Shown here piece after piece: positions 51,593-60,073 of a DNA stretch of 64,000 bases (position 1 is the first letter of the stretch; each line of letters opens with the position of its first letter). The notes below the pieces were generated by a model. It was not told where the DNA came from and made no database searches. It worked only from the letters and a program-made list of their open reading frames with translations. Source of the DNA: Mucilaginibacter phenanthrenivorans. GTDB taxonomy: Bacteria; Bacteroidota; Bacteroidia; Sphingobacteriales; Sphingobacteriaceae. A program made the position numbers and the translations under genes. The DNA lies in the NCBI RefSeq assembly GCF_024721155.1, contig NZ_JAHVAP010000018.1:1-64000 (forward strand). Direction: 5' to 3'.

Positions 51593-52279
51593 ATGGAAAA
51601 GGATAAAAAAGACGTATGGGACAGACTGCAAGCCGTTGGTACGGCTTGCATCCCGCTTATTATTGCCATTGTTGGCTGGGTTTTTACCAATAACTATAAT
51701 AAAAGCCAGGCCGAGCTACAGCAAATAGCCTTTGAAAAACAAAACGAGGTTCAAAATATCCAGGTGCAGGTTTCGCAAGCGCAGCTCATCAGGGACCTTA
51801 CGCAACAGCTGGCAAGTACCGATAAAACTGTTAGGGACATAGCACTTGCAGCGATTGTTTATTCTGCACCAAACCTGGGGAAGCAGGTGGCCGACATTGA
51901 GTCGAAAAAAGACGCGGCATCGGCCGCGCTGGTTCAAAACCTTTACGACGGAAAACGAACGGATGTTATCACCGGGCTGTTTTCAACAAGCGCACAGTCG
52001 CGCTTATCAGCATATAACGAGATCATCAACAACTGGCTGACTGACGATCAGTTCCTGGCCGACCTGATCGTGCAGTCGAAAAGGTTAATAAATACTACTA
52101 ATACTTTGCAGGATCGTAATAACGGGCTTTATAATGCAATGGTGGTTTTTCAGAACTATCAGCCGACAATGCTGCTTAAACATAAGGCAGACCTGGAAGA
52201 CTTAATAAATTCCTTACCATCATCAAACAGCAAAACAAAGGACCAGGGGAACGTGGTTTTGAAGAGGATTGGCGGGTAA
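51593..52279 (+). CDS. Membrane-anchored helical protein of unknown function
   Basis: The ATG at 51593 gives 228 residues. A polar start (MEKDKKDVWDRLQAV) is followed by one helix (ACIPLIIAIVGWVFTN) and a long, Gln/Lys/Asp-rich helical region, likely coiled coil (SQAELQQIAFEKQNEVQ), then armadillo/HEAT-like helices (STDKTVRDIALAAIVYSAP). No known family. An upstream start at 51518 would add 25 residues of low quality. Confidence 0.65.
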   Translation: MEKDKKDVWDRLQAVGTACIPLIIAIVGWVFTNNYNKSQAELQQIAFEKQNEVQNIQVQVSQAQLIRDLTQQLASTDKTVRDIALAAIVYSAPNLGKQVADIESKKDAASAALVQNLYDGKRTDVITGLFSTSAQSRLSAYNEIINNWLTDDQFLADLIVQSKRLINTTNTLQDRNNGLYNAMVVFQNYQPTMLLKHKADLEDLINSLPSSNSKTKDQGNVVLKRIGG

Positions 52280-52357
52280 GGGGTAAAGTTTTATGATTCA
52301 CATAAGTTTCCTTTAAAAACACTTTAGACAAAACGGGATGTAAGCGATCTGATTTGA

Positions 52358-53782
52358 TTAATGCTTTGTTTTTTCGCCATTGATATAATCCAAAGCGCGC
52401 TGTAATGCTTTTTCGGGCGCCGAGTATATATCAGGAATCACGCCCCTCCAATCGTTTTCATTTGCCCCTATATTGTAATAAAGCTTGCTTGAAACTGTTA
52501 ATTCAAGCCCGCTGTTTGGCAGATGAGCAGTTACAATATCGCCATAGCTTTTGATTAACCCACCAGTTTCCTCGCCAATAACAATCCCCCTTTTGTAATA
52601 TTTAAAGCACTGCGCAAAGTCCGCTGCAGATGAGTAGGTTTCTATATTTATCAATAGTATAACCCGGCCACTAAACCGTAAGGGGTTATCCGCAATATTT
52701 GTCTTTTCAATATATTCAGTATCCAATGAGCCGTTGGGCCTGGAAAGCAATACTTTATCAGCACTGTCAAGCGGTTTTCCTACATGGTGCTCACGTAAAC
52801 GTTGCTTTAACAAGGCGCTGTTCTTTTTAAGCACTTTGGCATACTGGGTAAATGGTCTGTTAAAAATATATTGAAAAAATGCATCTCCAACATCTGAGTC
52901 GCCCCCGCTATCATTTATTAAATTGATTATAAGATTTTGTACGTGCTTTTCTTTTATCACGCTAAATGCCGAATCAGCAAAGGCTTTAAATCCATCCCAA
53001 TCAAAGCTTTTGAAATCGATAACCGCCGTTTGATTATCATTTAAGAGCCGAAGTGAATAAATCGAATCAGAATGACTATTGCCATCGGCATGCCCTTTAG
53101 CCATTTCATCAAGGACGTTTTTACGGATGCCCTTTAATGTAATATCCTTAACAACACCTTTACTTTTGTACTTCAGGCGATAAATACCATTTGCTTTATA
53201 AAGCGCTTCGAGATAAAAATAAAAGCGTGTTGCACCGAACTCCGCCCGGAATAAACGGTTTTCGCCTGTATTTAAATCGATAATATCGTTAACTATTTTT
53301 AGGGCAGGTATGTTATTGATACTGAGTATTTCGGCATCGGCAGGTAATTCCGCCTTAATCCCTTTATAAGCTCCGGAGCATGTAATAAAAGGTTCTTGAG
53401 TTGACAGTTTAAAATTGTAAGGCAGAACAAACGGATTAAGGCTATTATAAAATTGGCTGACATGAAGATCGGTATGGCCGTCATCCAAATTTCCCAGCAG
53501 CGGTTCTATCCGCAGGTAAAAATCCACCTTATCCAAATTTCTATCCAGGTGACTTTTAACCCGATTAACATTCTTAAAAAATGAAGCTTTTGGATACTTG
53601 TAAAATGGATTAGGGTGCGCTTCCTGCAAGTATTTAACCATGCTATCAACATCCTGCCTCATTTCCTGCGGCGTATAATTCCCTGGGGTTTGCCCCAAAA
53701 CAATATTGAAAGATAAAATACAAAGAAGTAAAATGATTTGTCTTTTGGTAACGCTGGCAATTCTAATAAAATTACTAATCAT
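52358..53782 (-). CDS. Exported S41 family peptidase
   Basis: From the ATG at 53782 (signal MISNFIRIASVTKRQIILLL) the protein has 474 residues; a start at 53806 adds eight. The S41 catalytic domain shows NLIINLINDSGGDSDVG and INIETYSSAADFAQ with the nucleophile Ser, and EETGGLIKSYG after it. The N-terminal half is a helical and PDZ-like region. It resembles Tsp-type proteases of the envelope. Confidence 0.88.
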   Translation of the reverse strand: MISNFIRIASVTKRQIILLLCILSFNIVLGQTPGNYTPQEMRQDVDSMVKYLQEAHPNPFYKYPKASFFKNVNRVKSHLDRNLDKVDFYLRIEPLLGNLDDGHTDLHVSQFYNSLNPFVLPYNFKLSTQEPFITCSGAYKGIKAELPADAEILSINNIPALKIVNDIIDLNTGENRLFRAEFGATRFYFYLEALYKANGIYRLKYKSKGVVKDITLKGIRKNVLDEMAKGHADGNSHSDSIYSLRLLNDNQTAVIDFKSFDWDGFKAFADSAFSVIKEKHVQNLIINLINDSGGDSDVGDAFFQYIFNRPFTQYAKVLKKNSALLKQRLREHHVGKPLDSADKVLLSRPNGSLDTEYIEKTNIADNPLRFSGRVILLINIETYSSAADFAQCFKYYKRGIVIGEETGGLIKSYGDIVTAHLPNSGLELTVSSKLYYNIGANENDWRGVIPDIYSAPEKALQRALDYINGEKTKH

Positions 53783-53823
53783 GGCAGGTGATTTCTTTAA
53801 TGGCATCCAAGATATAAATAAAA

Positions 53824-53973
53824 GTGAACCCAGGCCTGCAAAAGCTTAAAAACTGCGGCATCATCAAAAAATTGATCTGTACCGATTCGCACGTAAACAC
53901 CGGTTTGCTTGTTGATGATGAGTTTGTGGATATAAGAAGCCTGGACGAACTCATCTGCACAACATTGGGCTAA
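53824..53973 (+). pseudogene. Possible C-terminal remnant of a PRPP synthetase-like gene
   Basis: A 49-codon frame starting at GTG encodes LQKLKNCGIIKKLICTDSHV and a LVDDEFVDIRSLDELI tail that resemble the ending of ribose-phosphate pyrophosphokinases (I-x-K/R-I-x-T/C-D-S). It begins abruptly beside the start of the divergent S41 gene and lacks the rest of the enzyme. It could be a short real gene, but a decayed fragment is more likely. The match is by eye only. Confidence 0.35.
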
Positions 53974-54019
53974 TACACGGATTTATCCCTAAATTTGCTT
54001 TACATCAATCCATCCTCCC

Positions 54020-54340
54020 ATGAAACAAAAATTCCATTACGCCACCGTTAGCGAAGCAATAGAGCAGCTTAAAAAACAAGGCTACACCCTTGATCTGAAC
54101 TTAAAGGAAAATCATTTTGTGGCCGGCGAACAGCAATACCCGGCAGATGAATTTGAGATAGTTGACCTGTACCGCTATGAGGGCGCATCGGATCCTGCGG
54201 ATGAAGCTACCGTTTATGCGCTGGCATCGGCATCGGGCGCTAAGGGAATTTTAGTATCGGGCTATGGAATTTCTACGGATGATGATTCGGTTGATACATT
54301 AAAACAGCTGCATTATAAATATCAGCAATCACAAAGCTGA
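54020..54340 (+). CDS. Small conserved protein, often named phosphoribosylpyrophosphate synthetase
   Basis: A 106-residue protein with the pattern of a small Bacteroidota family: TVSEAIEQLKKQGYTLDLNL, then YRYEGASDPADEATVYALAS and ILVSGYGISTDDD. The label PRPP synthetase used for it in databases is not supported, because it has none of that enzyme's folds. It starts after the PRPP-like fragment, which may explain the name. Function unknown. Confidence 0.8.
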   Translation: MKQKFHYATVSEAIEQLKKQGYTLDLNLKENHFVAGEQQYPADEFEIVDLYRYEGASDPADEATVYALASASGAKGILVSGYGISTDDDSVDTLKQLHYKYQQSQS

Positions 54341-54345
54341 ATTCA

Positions 54346-54382
54346 TTAAGCCCCATTTAAGAACAACTTAAATGGGGCTTAA
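54346..54382. terminator. Bidirectional terminator with 16-bp perfect arms
   Basis: TTAAGCCCCATTTAAG and CTTAAATGGGGCTTAA flank a five-base loop exactly between two convergent genes. Poly-T is short in both directions, but the stem is very strong. Confidence 0.75.
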
Positions 54383-54392
54383 ATAAGCATAG

Positions 54393-55013
54393 CTACTCCT
54401 CGTTCAGCTCCGCCAGGTCGTCCTCTAATGATTTTATCTTTTTAAAGTACTTTATTTTGTAATAAATGTGGTTGCCTATTAATGATACTATGGTTAAAGC
54501 GCCGCAAATTATTAATATAGTGTTTGTTGGTATTGCCCAATAGGCGTTAATAAACAATTTTAGGAAGGCATAGAAATATGCCGGGTAAAGAAAAAGGTAG
54601 ATAACATTCATCAGCACATAAAATCTTTTAAATTCAACCAGTGTTTTGGTTAACGTCTCTTTAAGATTTTCCCTGTTGTAGATGACGAAGATATTTTGCT
54701 GCCGTTTATAAACCCATATGGTAATAAGGGCATAAATTATCATTATGGCTACATATACCACGGCCTGGCCAAATGTGGTATTTTTATCAGGAAAGAAATA
54801 GTGTCCGGGCAGGATCATTAAAAGAAGTACGATTAGCATTGTGCAGATCGCTTTACCAAGTTTGCCCCAGTAAACGTTTTTTTCGTGTAACTGACCTAAA
54901 GTGTTTGTTGCGTTCATGATGATGTGGTTTAATGTTTCAGGTGTATGTTTTTGTTGTTTAAATTCCTTTTGCTGGATAGTGTTCCAGTGCGCTTTAAAAT
55001 CGTCCAGTTCCAT
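54393..55013 (-). CDS. Four-helix membrane protein coupled to sigma factor
   Basis: From the ATG at 55013 the protein has 206 residues: a charged N-terminal cytoplasmic segment (MELDDFKAHWNTIQQKEF), four helices and a final charged coil (SLEDDLAELNEE). The start lies one base after the sigma factor stop. It does not match a known anti-sigma family by eye, but its position and topology fit a membrane-bound antagonist of the sigma factor. Confidence 0.75.
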   Translation of the reverse strand: MELDDFKAHWNTIQQKEFKQQKHTPETLNHIIMNATNTLGQLHEKNVYWGKLGKAICTMLIVLLLMILPGHYFFPDKNTTFGQAVVYVAIMIIYALITIWVYKRQQNIFVIYNRENLKETLTKTLVEFKRFYVLMNVIYLFLYPAYFYAFLKLFINAYWAIPTNTILIICGALTIVSLIGNHIYYKIKYFKKIKSLEDDLAELNEE

Positions 55014-55014
55014 G

Positions 55015-55497
55015 TTATCCAATATTAATAAGTGTGCGTAATTTCGATTTGATCTGGTTGAGCTTAAACCCAACGTTCGATTCCGACAGGCCCAGGATCT
55101 CGGCTATTTCGCGGTAGCTGCAGTCGTCCATATACAACATGGTGAGCGCGCGTTCAATCTCCGTAAGCTTCTTTATGGCTTCAAACATTTGGCTGATGTT
55201 TTCATCAATCGCATTAGGCCCGTCGGCAGCAATATTAAATGCCTCGTCATCCAGCCCGGCGAATTTTTCACGCCTGCCGGTTTTCCTTAGCCTGGTGATG
55301 GCGTTGTTAATGGCAATGCGATACATCCAGGTCGACAGCTTTGCGTCGCCCTTAAAATTTGGATAGCTCCGCCAAAGCTGCAGCACAATATCCTGGAAAA
55401 GATCCTCCCTGTCCTCGCGGCCATTGCAATACATATTGCACACCTTGAAGATGAGGCCCTGGTTTTCGGCAATGAGTTTAAGAAATTGATCTTTCAA
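55015..55497 (-). CDS. ECF RNA polymerase sigma factor
   Basis: A 160-residue sigma factor with region 2 (EDLFQDIVLQLWRSYPNF, LSTWMYRIAINNAITRL) and region 4 (CSYREIAEILGLSESNVGFKLNQIKSKL). It is shorter than the one at 40145 and belongs to a different ECF subgroup. It is translationally coupled to the membrane protein downstream. The promoter gap to 55747 holds only a family E/L repeat. Confidence 0.93.
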   Translation of the reverse strand: MKDQFLKLIAENQGLIFKVCNMYCNGREDREDLFQDIVLQLWRSYPNFKGDAKLSTWMYRIAINNAITRLRKTGRREKFAGLDDEAFNIAADGPNAIDENISQMFEAIKKLTEIERALTMLYMDDCSYREIAEILGLSESNVGFKLNQIKSKLRTLINIG

Positions 55498-55657
55498 AAA
55501 TGTTGTTTATGCAATTAGTCGCACAGTATCAGAAAAACTTAGCAGAAAGTTGAAATTTATTTTGGGGGAATCGATTTATTGAGGTTTTCCCTGAAAGAAG
55601 AAAGAAGAATTGAGGTTTAGGAATAATTGAAAGCGGAAGAAACGAAGAAGTTAGGTA

Positions 55658-55739
55658 AGACTTGCGAAGTTTAATTCGATGGTGTTTGTTTTTTAGCGGC
55701 CTCATTGAGGGCTTCGCCGTTTAAAAACTTCGCAAGTCT
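55658..55739. repeat. AGACTTGCGAAGTTT inverted repeat, family E/L
   Basis: Arms AGACTTGCGAAGTTT (55658-55672) and AAACTTCGCAAGTCT (55725-55739) are perfect complements. A spacer palindrome-like core includes GCGGCCTCATTGAGGGCTTCGC. Related to 13712-13744. Confidence 0.75.
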
Positions 55740-55747
55740 GTTACTTA

Positions 55748-56557
55748 TTATTTTATCCCGTAATGGTCGTTCATCAATTTCTCAAACAAACCACCTGGCA
55801 ATACGTGTTTTAAAGTTTTGGCAATGGTTTGGCCGAATGCCCCAACCAAATACCGGTGTGCCGGGCTGGAAGAATCAACTATCTGCACCAGCTTTTTGCC
55901 GATCACTTCGGGATTGGCGCCAATGCTTTCATCTTTTTCCATGGCGGCAACGGCGGCATTATATTCCTTTTCCAGCATTTCATTTTTTATAGGGAACGGA
56001 ACCTTTTCGCGGTTTTGGGTAAAGTCGGATTTAAAGTCGCCCGGATTTATCAGGGTTACCTTAACGCCGGTGTTGCGCAGCTCCATGCGCAGGCTTTGTG
56101 AATAGCCCTCGATGGCATATTTGGATGCGCTATACATACTTTGATAAGGCAATCCGAACAGGCCTGCGAGTGAGCTGATGTTTACGATCAGCCCGCTTTT
56201 TATAGCGATCATGTGCGGCAATACAGCACTGCTTACTCGAACCACGCCAAAGAAATTCACCTCAAATTGCTTCTTTGCGCTTTCAACAGGCATGGCATAA
56301 GCCGGACCGGTTACGCCGTTACCTGCGTTATTTACCAGCACATCTATGCGGCCCTCGGTTTTGATGATCTTGTCGATAGCGGCATTTACCGAGGCATCGT
56401 CAGTTACATCAAGTTCAATTGGTTTGAATGTTACTGATGTCATGCGTTTCAGGTCGCGCGATGAGCCGTAAACTGTATGTCCCTTTGCCTGGAGTGCTGT
56501 GGCACAGGCCAAACCTATCCCGGACGAAGCGCCGGTTACCAAAATTACCTTACCCAT
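55748..56557 (-). CDS. SDR family oxidoreductase
   Basis: A 269-residue classical short-chain dehydrogenase/reductase: GASSGIGLACA binds the cofactor, NNAGNG, the YSASK catalytic pair (YxxxK) and INPGDFKSDF after it. Substrate unknown. The gap upstream to 56811 holds no strong feature; a 61-codon open frame at 56568-56753 is rejected. Confidence 0.93.
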   Translation of the reverse strand: MGKVILVTGASSGIGLACATALQAKGHTVYGSSRDLKRMTSVTFKPIELDVTDDASVNAAIDKIIKTEGRIDVLVNNAGNGVTGPAYAMPVESAKKQFEVNFFGVVRVSSAVLPHMIAIKSGLIVNISSLAGLFGLPYQSMYSASKYAIEGYSQSLRMELRNTGVKVTLINPGDFKSDFTQNREKVPFPIKNEMLEKEYNAAVAAMEKDESIGANPEVIGKKLVQIVDSSSPAHRYLVGAFGQTIAKTLKHVLPGGLFEKLMNDHYGIK

Positions 56558-56811
56558 TGTTTTATAATTGCTTAATGTGTTGATCTGTAGTTTAACAGGA
56601 GGCGTAAAAATGCGAATTAATAAGGAAGTAGAAAAATTGTTTTTTGAATATTATGGTAACGTTTTCATGCAGATTATTGGACATCTATTGAGGCTTTGCT
56701 TACCGATTCGTTTTTTACAAATGAGTATATACCCATACGAAATCAGGGCTTGAGCGCCCAAACCATCTACTACCACCCGCTTCACCCGCAAGTACTCCTT
56801 GCGATCATTCC

Positions 56812-57579
56812 CTACTGCTGATCCTTATTGTTCTTTTTAGTGGCGTCCTGCGCAGCCTGGGCTTTTTTGATAGAGTCCTGCTGGGCCTTTTTCTTCTTGT
56901 TTTTGAAAAAGCCCTTCAGCAAAAAGTTGTGTTGTGCGGCGGTAAGGTCCTCATTAAGCGTGTTGGTGGTTTTATGCACGTTTGCCATGGTGGTTTTTGC
57001 CTGGTTAACCGTACCCTCCAGATCGCGGGAGAGTTTGTCGTTATTCAATAACCGGCCGATGCTGCCCTTGCCGCTGTTTACCTTAGCCACAATTGCCGAC
57101 AGCCCTTCGGTAAGATCCGCTGCGTTATCTGCTACCTTTGTTAGTTTGGCTATCATCCTGTCTACGTCAAACGGATTTACGGATGTAAGCTGGCCGCCGT
57201 CGTTTATCTGCTCGGTGCTGGTTATGCCGCCAGGGGCTATTACCACCAGCTTATCGCCCATAAGCCCGTCGCTGCCGATGCTTAGCTTAGCGTCTTTTTT
57301 AACAAACTTTTTTACGGTGTTATTCAGGGTAAGGTCAACGCGTACGGCGCTGTCTGTTACTATGGTGATAGCCTGTACCACGCCTACATTTATTCCGGCA
57401 AAGCGCACGTTGTTGCCTACCTGCAGGCCGTTCACGTTTTTAAATGTTCCGTAGATCCTAAACGTAGAGCTGAACAGGTTTTTCTGATTCCCGATAAAAA
57501 ATATAACCAGCACCAGCACAGCTATACCGATAAAGGTAAACACGCCGATTTTTATTTTTTGAGATGAAGTTGTTTTCAT
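56812..57579 (-). CDS. mlaD: MlaD-like MCE domain protein of lipid transport
   Basis: A 255-residue protein with one N-terminal helix (KIGVFTFIGIAVLVLVIFF), the MCE domain (GLQVGNNVRFAGINVG, then LSIGSDGLMGDKLVVI) and a long, Lys/Asn-rich coiled-coil tail. It forms the periplasmic substrate-binding ring of an Mla-type ABC transporter. It overlaps the ATPase gene by four bases. The order MlaE-MlaF-MlaD is the usual one. Confidence 0.93.
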   Translation of the reverse strand: MKTTSSQKIKIGVFTFIGIAVLVLVIFFIGNQKNLFSSTFRIYGTFKNVNGLQVGNNVRFAGINVGVVQAITIVTDSAVRVDLTLNNTVKKFVKKDAKLSIGSDGLMGDKLVVIAPGGITSTEQINDGGQLTSVNPFDVDRMIAKLTKVADNAADLTEGLSAIVAKVNSGKGSIGRLLNNDKLSRDLEGTVNQAKTTMANVHKTTNTLNEDLTAAQHNFLLKGFFKNKKKKAQQDSIKKAQAAQDATKKNNKDQQ

Positions 57580-58370
57580 AATATGTCTTGAAAATATGAT
57601 CCTACAATTTTGTCTTTTGATTTATGCAGCTGGTCGAATGTGCCTTCTGCTAAGTATTCGCCGTCGTTCATGATTACCACGCGGTCTGACGCTATTCGGG
57701 CGCATTCCATGTCGTGGGTGATGATGATGGACGTCGTTTTTTGTTTCTTTTGGATAGAGAGTATTAGGTCGCTGATCTCGCGCGAGGTTATCGGGTCGAG
57801 GCCGGTTGTGGGTTCATCATACAGGATGATCTCCGGCTCCACAATAATGGTACGTGCCAAACCAGCCCGCTTGCGCATCCCGCCTGACAAATCGGAGGGC
57901 ATTTTGTCGATAGCATCCAGCAGGCCTACGCTCTCCAGGGCTTCTTCCACCCGCTTATCAATTTCGGCCTGGTCCTTTATCTTGAGTACCCTGGTTAAGG
58001 GGAATTCGAGGTTTTCGCGCACGCTCATGGAGTCATATAACGCCCCGCTCTGGAACAGGAAACCCATCTTGATACGCAATTCCTTCAGTTCCTTTTCATT
58101 CATTTCGGCAACGTCATCGCCAAATACCTTAACCGTGCCGCCATCAGGTTTCAGCATTCCTATGATACATTGAATGGTAACCGATTTACCGGTGCCTGAA
58201 CGCCCCAGGATCACCACGTTTTCGCCGCGGTGCACCTCGAGGTTTATATTTTTAAGCACATGCTTTTCGCCAAATGATTTTTTGAGTCCTTTTATGGCGA
58301 TCACAACCTCTTCCTTTTTGGTTGATGGCTGTTTTTGTTTGCTGTTTTCCTTTACTTCTGCCATTTCCAT
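57576..58370 (-). CDS. mlaF: MlaF-like ABC transporter ATPase
   Basis: A 264-residue ATPase with Walker A GRSGTGKS, the signature LSGGMRKRAGLART, Walker B IILYDEPTTGLD and a switch His in ITHDM. The RKRAG stretch is characteristic of MlaF-type retrograde or anterograde phospholipid transporters. It powers the permease MlaE, encoded one base upstream. Confidence 0.95.
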   Translation of the reverse strand: MEMAEVKENSKQKQPSTKKEEVVIAIKGLKKSFGEKHVLKNINLEVHRGENVVILGRSGTGKSVTIQCIIGMLKPDGGTVKVFGDDVAEMNEKELKELRIKMGFLFQSGALYDSMSVRENLEFPLTRVLKIKDQAEIDKRVEEALESVGLLDAIDKMPSDLSGGMRKRAGLARTIIVEPEIILYDEPTTGLDPITSREISDLILSIQKKQKTTSIIITHDMECARIASDRVVIMNDGEYLAEGTFDQLHKSKDKIVGSYFQDIL

Positions 58371-58371
58371 C

Positions 58372-59151
58372 CTATTTATAAAACAACAAACTGGTTATTT
58401 GTACGGCAATGGCATCGATCACAAAGATCCAGAGCGAGGCCGTTACCACTGCGGAGTTGGCTGCAATTCCCACGCTTTCGGTTCCCTTATTGGAGTGGAA
58501 GCCCTTATAGCAGCCCACAAAACCAATGGCGAAGCCAAAAAATATGGTTTTGATAAAGGCGGGTAAAAAGTCGGTAAAATCAAGGGACGCAACTATCTTG
58601 GTAAAGTACAGGCTAAAGCTCATGCTGTCGCGGATATTAAGCGCCAAAAAGCCGCCGAAGAGGCCGATGGCGTCGCCAATAACGGAAAGCAGCGGCACCA
58701 TAAATGTAGTGGCCAAAATACGGGTGACTACCAAATACTGGGTAGGATTTGCGCCGGATACTTCCATGGCGTCCAGCTGCTCGGTTACCTTCATACTGCC
58801 CAGCTCTGCACCTATGCTCGAGGCTATTTTACCGGCACAAATAATGGCGATAATAACCGGGCCGATCTCGCGTACAAACGAAACGGATAACGTTTTGGGC
58901 AACATGCTTGCTGCGCCAAACGTTACGAGCGTTGGTCGGAGTTGTAAAATGAGTACCACGCCCATGATGAACGAAGTAACGCCAACCAGCATCATTGACC
59001 GGTAGCCGATCTCGTAGCACTGCCGCACAAACTCCGACCACTCAAAGCCGCCTGTAAAAATGTTTTTAAAAAACTGCACGAAGAAACCAACCTGGTCGCC
59101 TATTTCTTCGAACCATTTTTTCCACGCAGGTATTGCAACCTCTTCTGACAT
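58372..59151 (-). CDS. mlaE: MlaE-like ABC transporter permease
   Basis: A 259-residue membrane protein with five helices and the MlaE signature regions GPVIIAIICAGKIASSIGAE, LGSMKVTEQLDAMEVSGANP and FFGFAIGFVGCYKGF. It forms the inner-membrane channel of a phospholipid transporter that maintains outer-membrane asymmetry. It begins a three-gene operon; no lipid-binding MlaC or MlaA is here. Confidence 0.94.
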   Translation of the reverse strand: MSEEVAIPAWKKWFEEIGDQVGFFVQFFKNIFTGGFEWSEFVRQCYEIGYRSMMLVGVTSFIMGVVLILQLRPTLVTFGAASMLPKTLSVSFVREIGPVIIAIICAGKIASSIGAELGSMKVTEQLDAMEVSGANPTQYLVVTRILATTFMVPLLSVIGDAIGLFGGFLALNIRDSMSFSLYFTKIVASLDFTDFLPAFIKTIFFGFAIGFVGCYKGFHSNKGTESVGIAANSAVVTASLWIFVIDAIAVQITSLLFYK

Positions 59152-59405
59152 AGGGATTTATATTTTGTGCTATAAAAGCGATGATGTTAACTTTTGTTTT
59201 GTCTCAATCAAATAAATTTACCGTGGTGTATTCGGGCCGGCTTGTATACGGGGGTATTGGTAACGGGCAATCGGAGTGCGCTATGGTTTTAATAATTGAG
59301 TTATAGTATCAACACGGGGGAGCGTGTTTTGTTTTAGAGGAGGGTTTTGGCATCAAGAGCTAAAGGGAATATCCGGGAAATGGTATGCTGAAGCAAGAGA
59401 GGGAG

Positions 59406-59918
59406 TTAGGGCACCAGGGCATAAATATGTTCGTCCAAAACCTCGCCGTTTTTAATGATAGCGCTTTTTGAAACGCCCTCCTTTACAAAGCCGCATTTTT
59501 CCAGCACACGCATGGACCGCGGATTATTGCCAAACACACCGGCTTGCAGGCGCTTAATATCCAGGTTAGCGAAGGCATAATCGACAACTAATTTTAGCGC
59601 ATTGGTCATAATGCCCTTGCCCCAATGCGGTTCGGCCAGCCAGTAGCCAATCAGGGGGGATTTCCGGTAAACGTCAGTACGCATTTCGATTCCGACCGCG
59701 CCGGCCAGTTCGCCGTCAATAGCAATTACAAAGCAAAGAAATGGATCCTGGTTCAGCATTAAGCTGATCCACTCAATGGCATTTTCCATGGTGTATGGAT
59801 GGGGAAACCTATCAAACAAAAACGCATACACATTGCCGTTATTGGCATGTTTTTGTAGCGCCGTTGCGTCAGTCGTCCTCCATCCGCGCAGCGTAAAACC
59901 TCGTCCCTTAATTTCCAT
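59406..59918 (-). CDS. GNAT N-acetyltransferase
   Basis: A 170-residue acetyltransferase of the RimJ/RimL-type: IGYWLAEPHWGKGIMTNALKL binds acetyl-CoA and QAGVFGNNPRSMRVLEKCGF is the motif near the C-terminus. Its acceptor, a peptide N-terminus or small amine, is unknown. It stands alone. Confidence 0.92.
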   Translation of the reverse strand: MEIKGRGFTLRGWRTTDATALQKHANNGNVYAFLFDRFPHPYTMENAIEWISLMLNQDPFLCFVIAIDGELAGAVGIEMRTDVYRKSPLIGYWLAEPHWGKGIMTNALKLVVDYAFANLDIKRLQAGVFGNNPRSMRVLEKCGFVKEGVSKSAIIKNGEVLDEHIYALVP

Positions 59919-59974
59919 ATTGTAACAAAACAGTGTTAAAATTACGAATGATTAGGGAAACTCTTTATATTGTG

Positions 59975-60022
59975 AGGTTGATTAAGTTGATTAGGTGAGT
60001 GGTTGATTGAGTTAATAAATAA
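59975..60022. repeat. GGTTGATTAAGTTGATTAGG repeat upstream of the S9 peptidase gene
   Basis: GATTAAGTTGATTAGGTGAG and the following GTGGTTGATTGAG are nearly identical to 41482-41520. A faint reverse-complement fragment, CAATCAACCACTCACTC, lies at 290-306. Confidence 0.55.
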
Positions 60023-60073
60023 CGCAATCAGTTTAAGCCTTTCCAATTAATCATTCATGATAAACTGACCGCA

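Noticed and set aside
56568..56753. 61-codon open frame on the plus strand
   Set aside because: No family pattern, no regulatory signals and AT-rich sequence; too weak to call.
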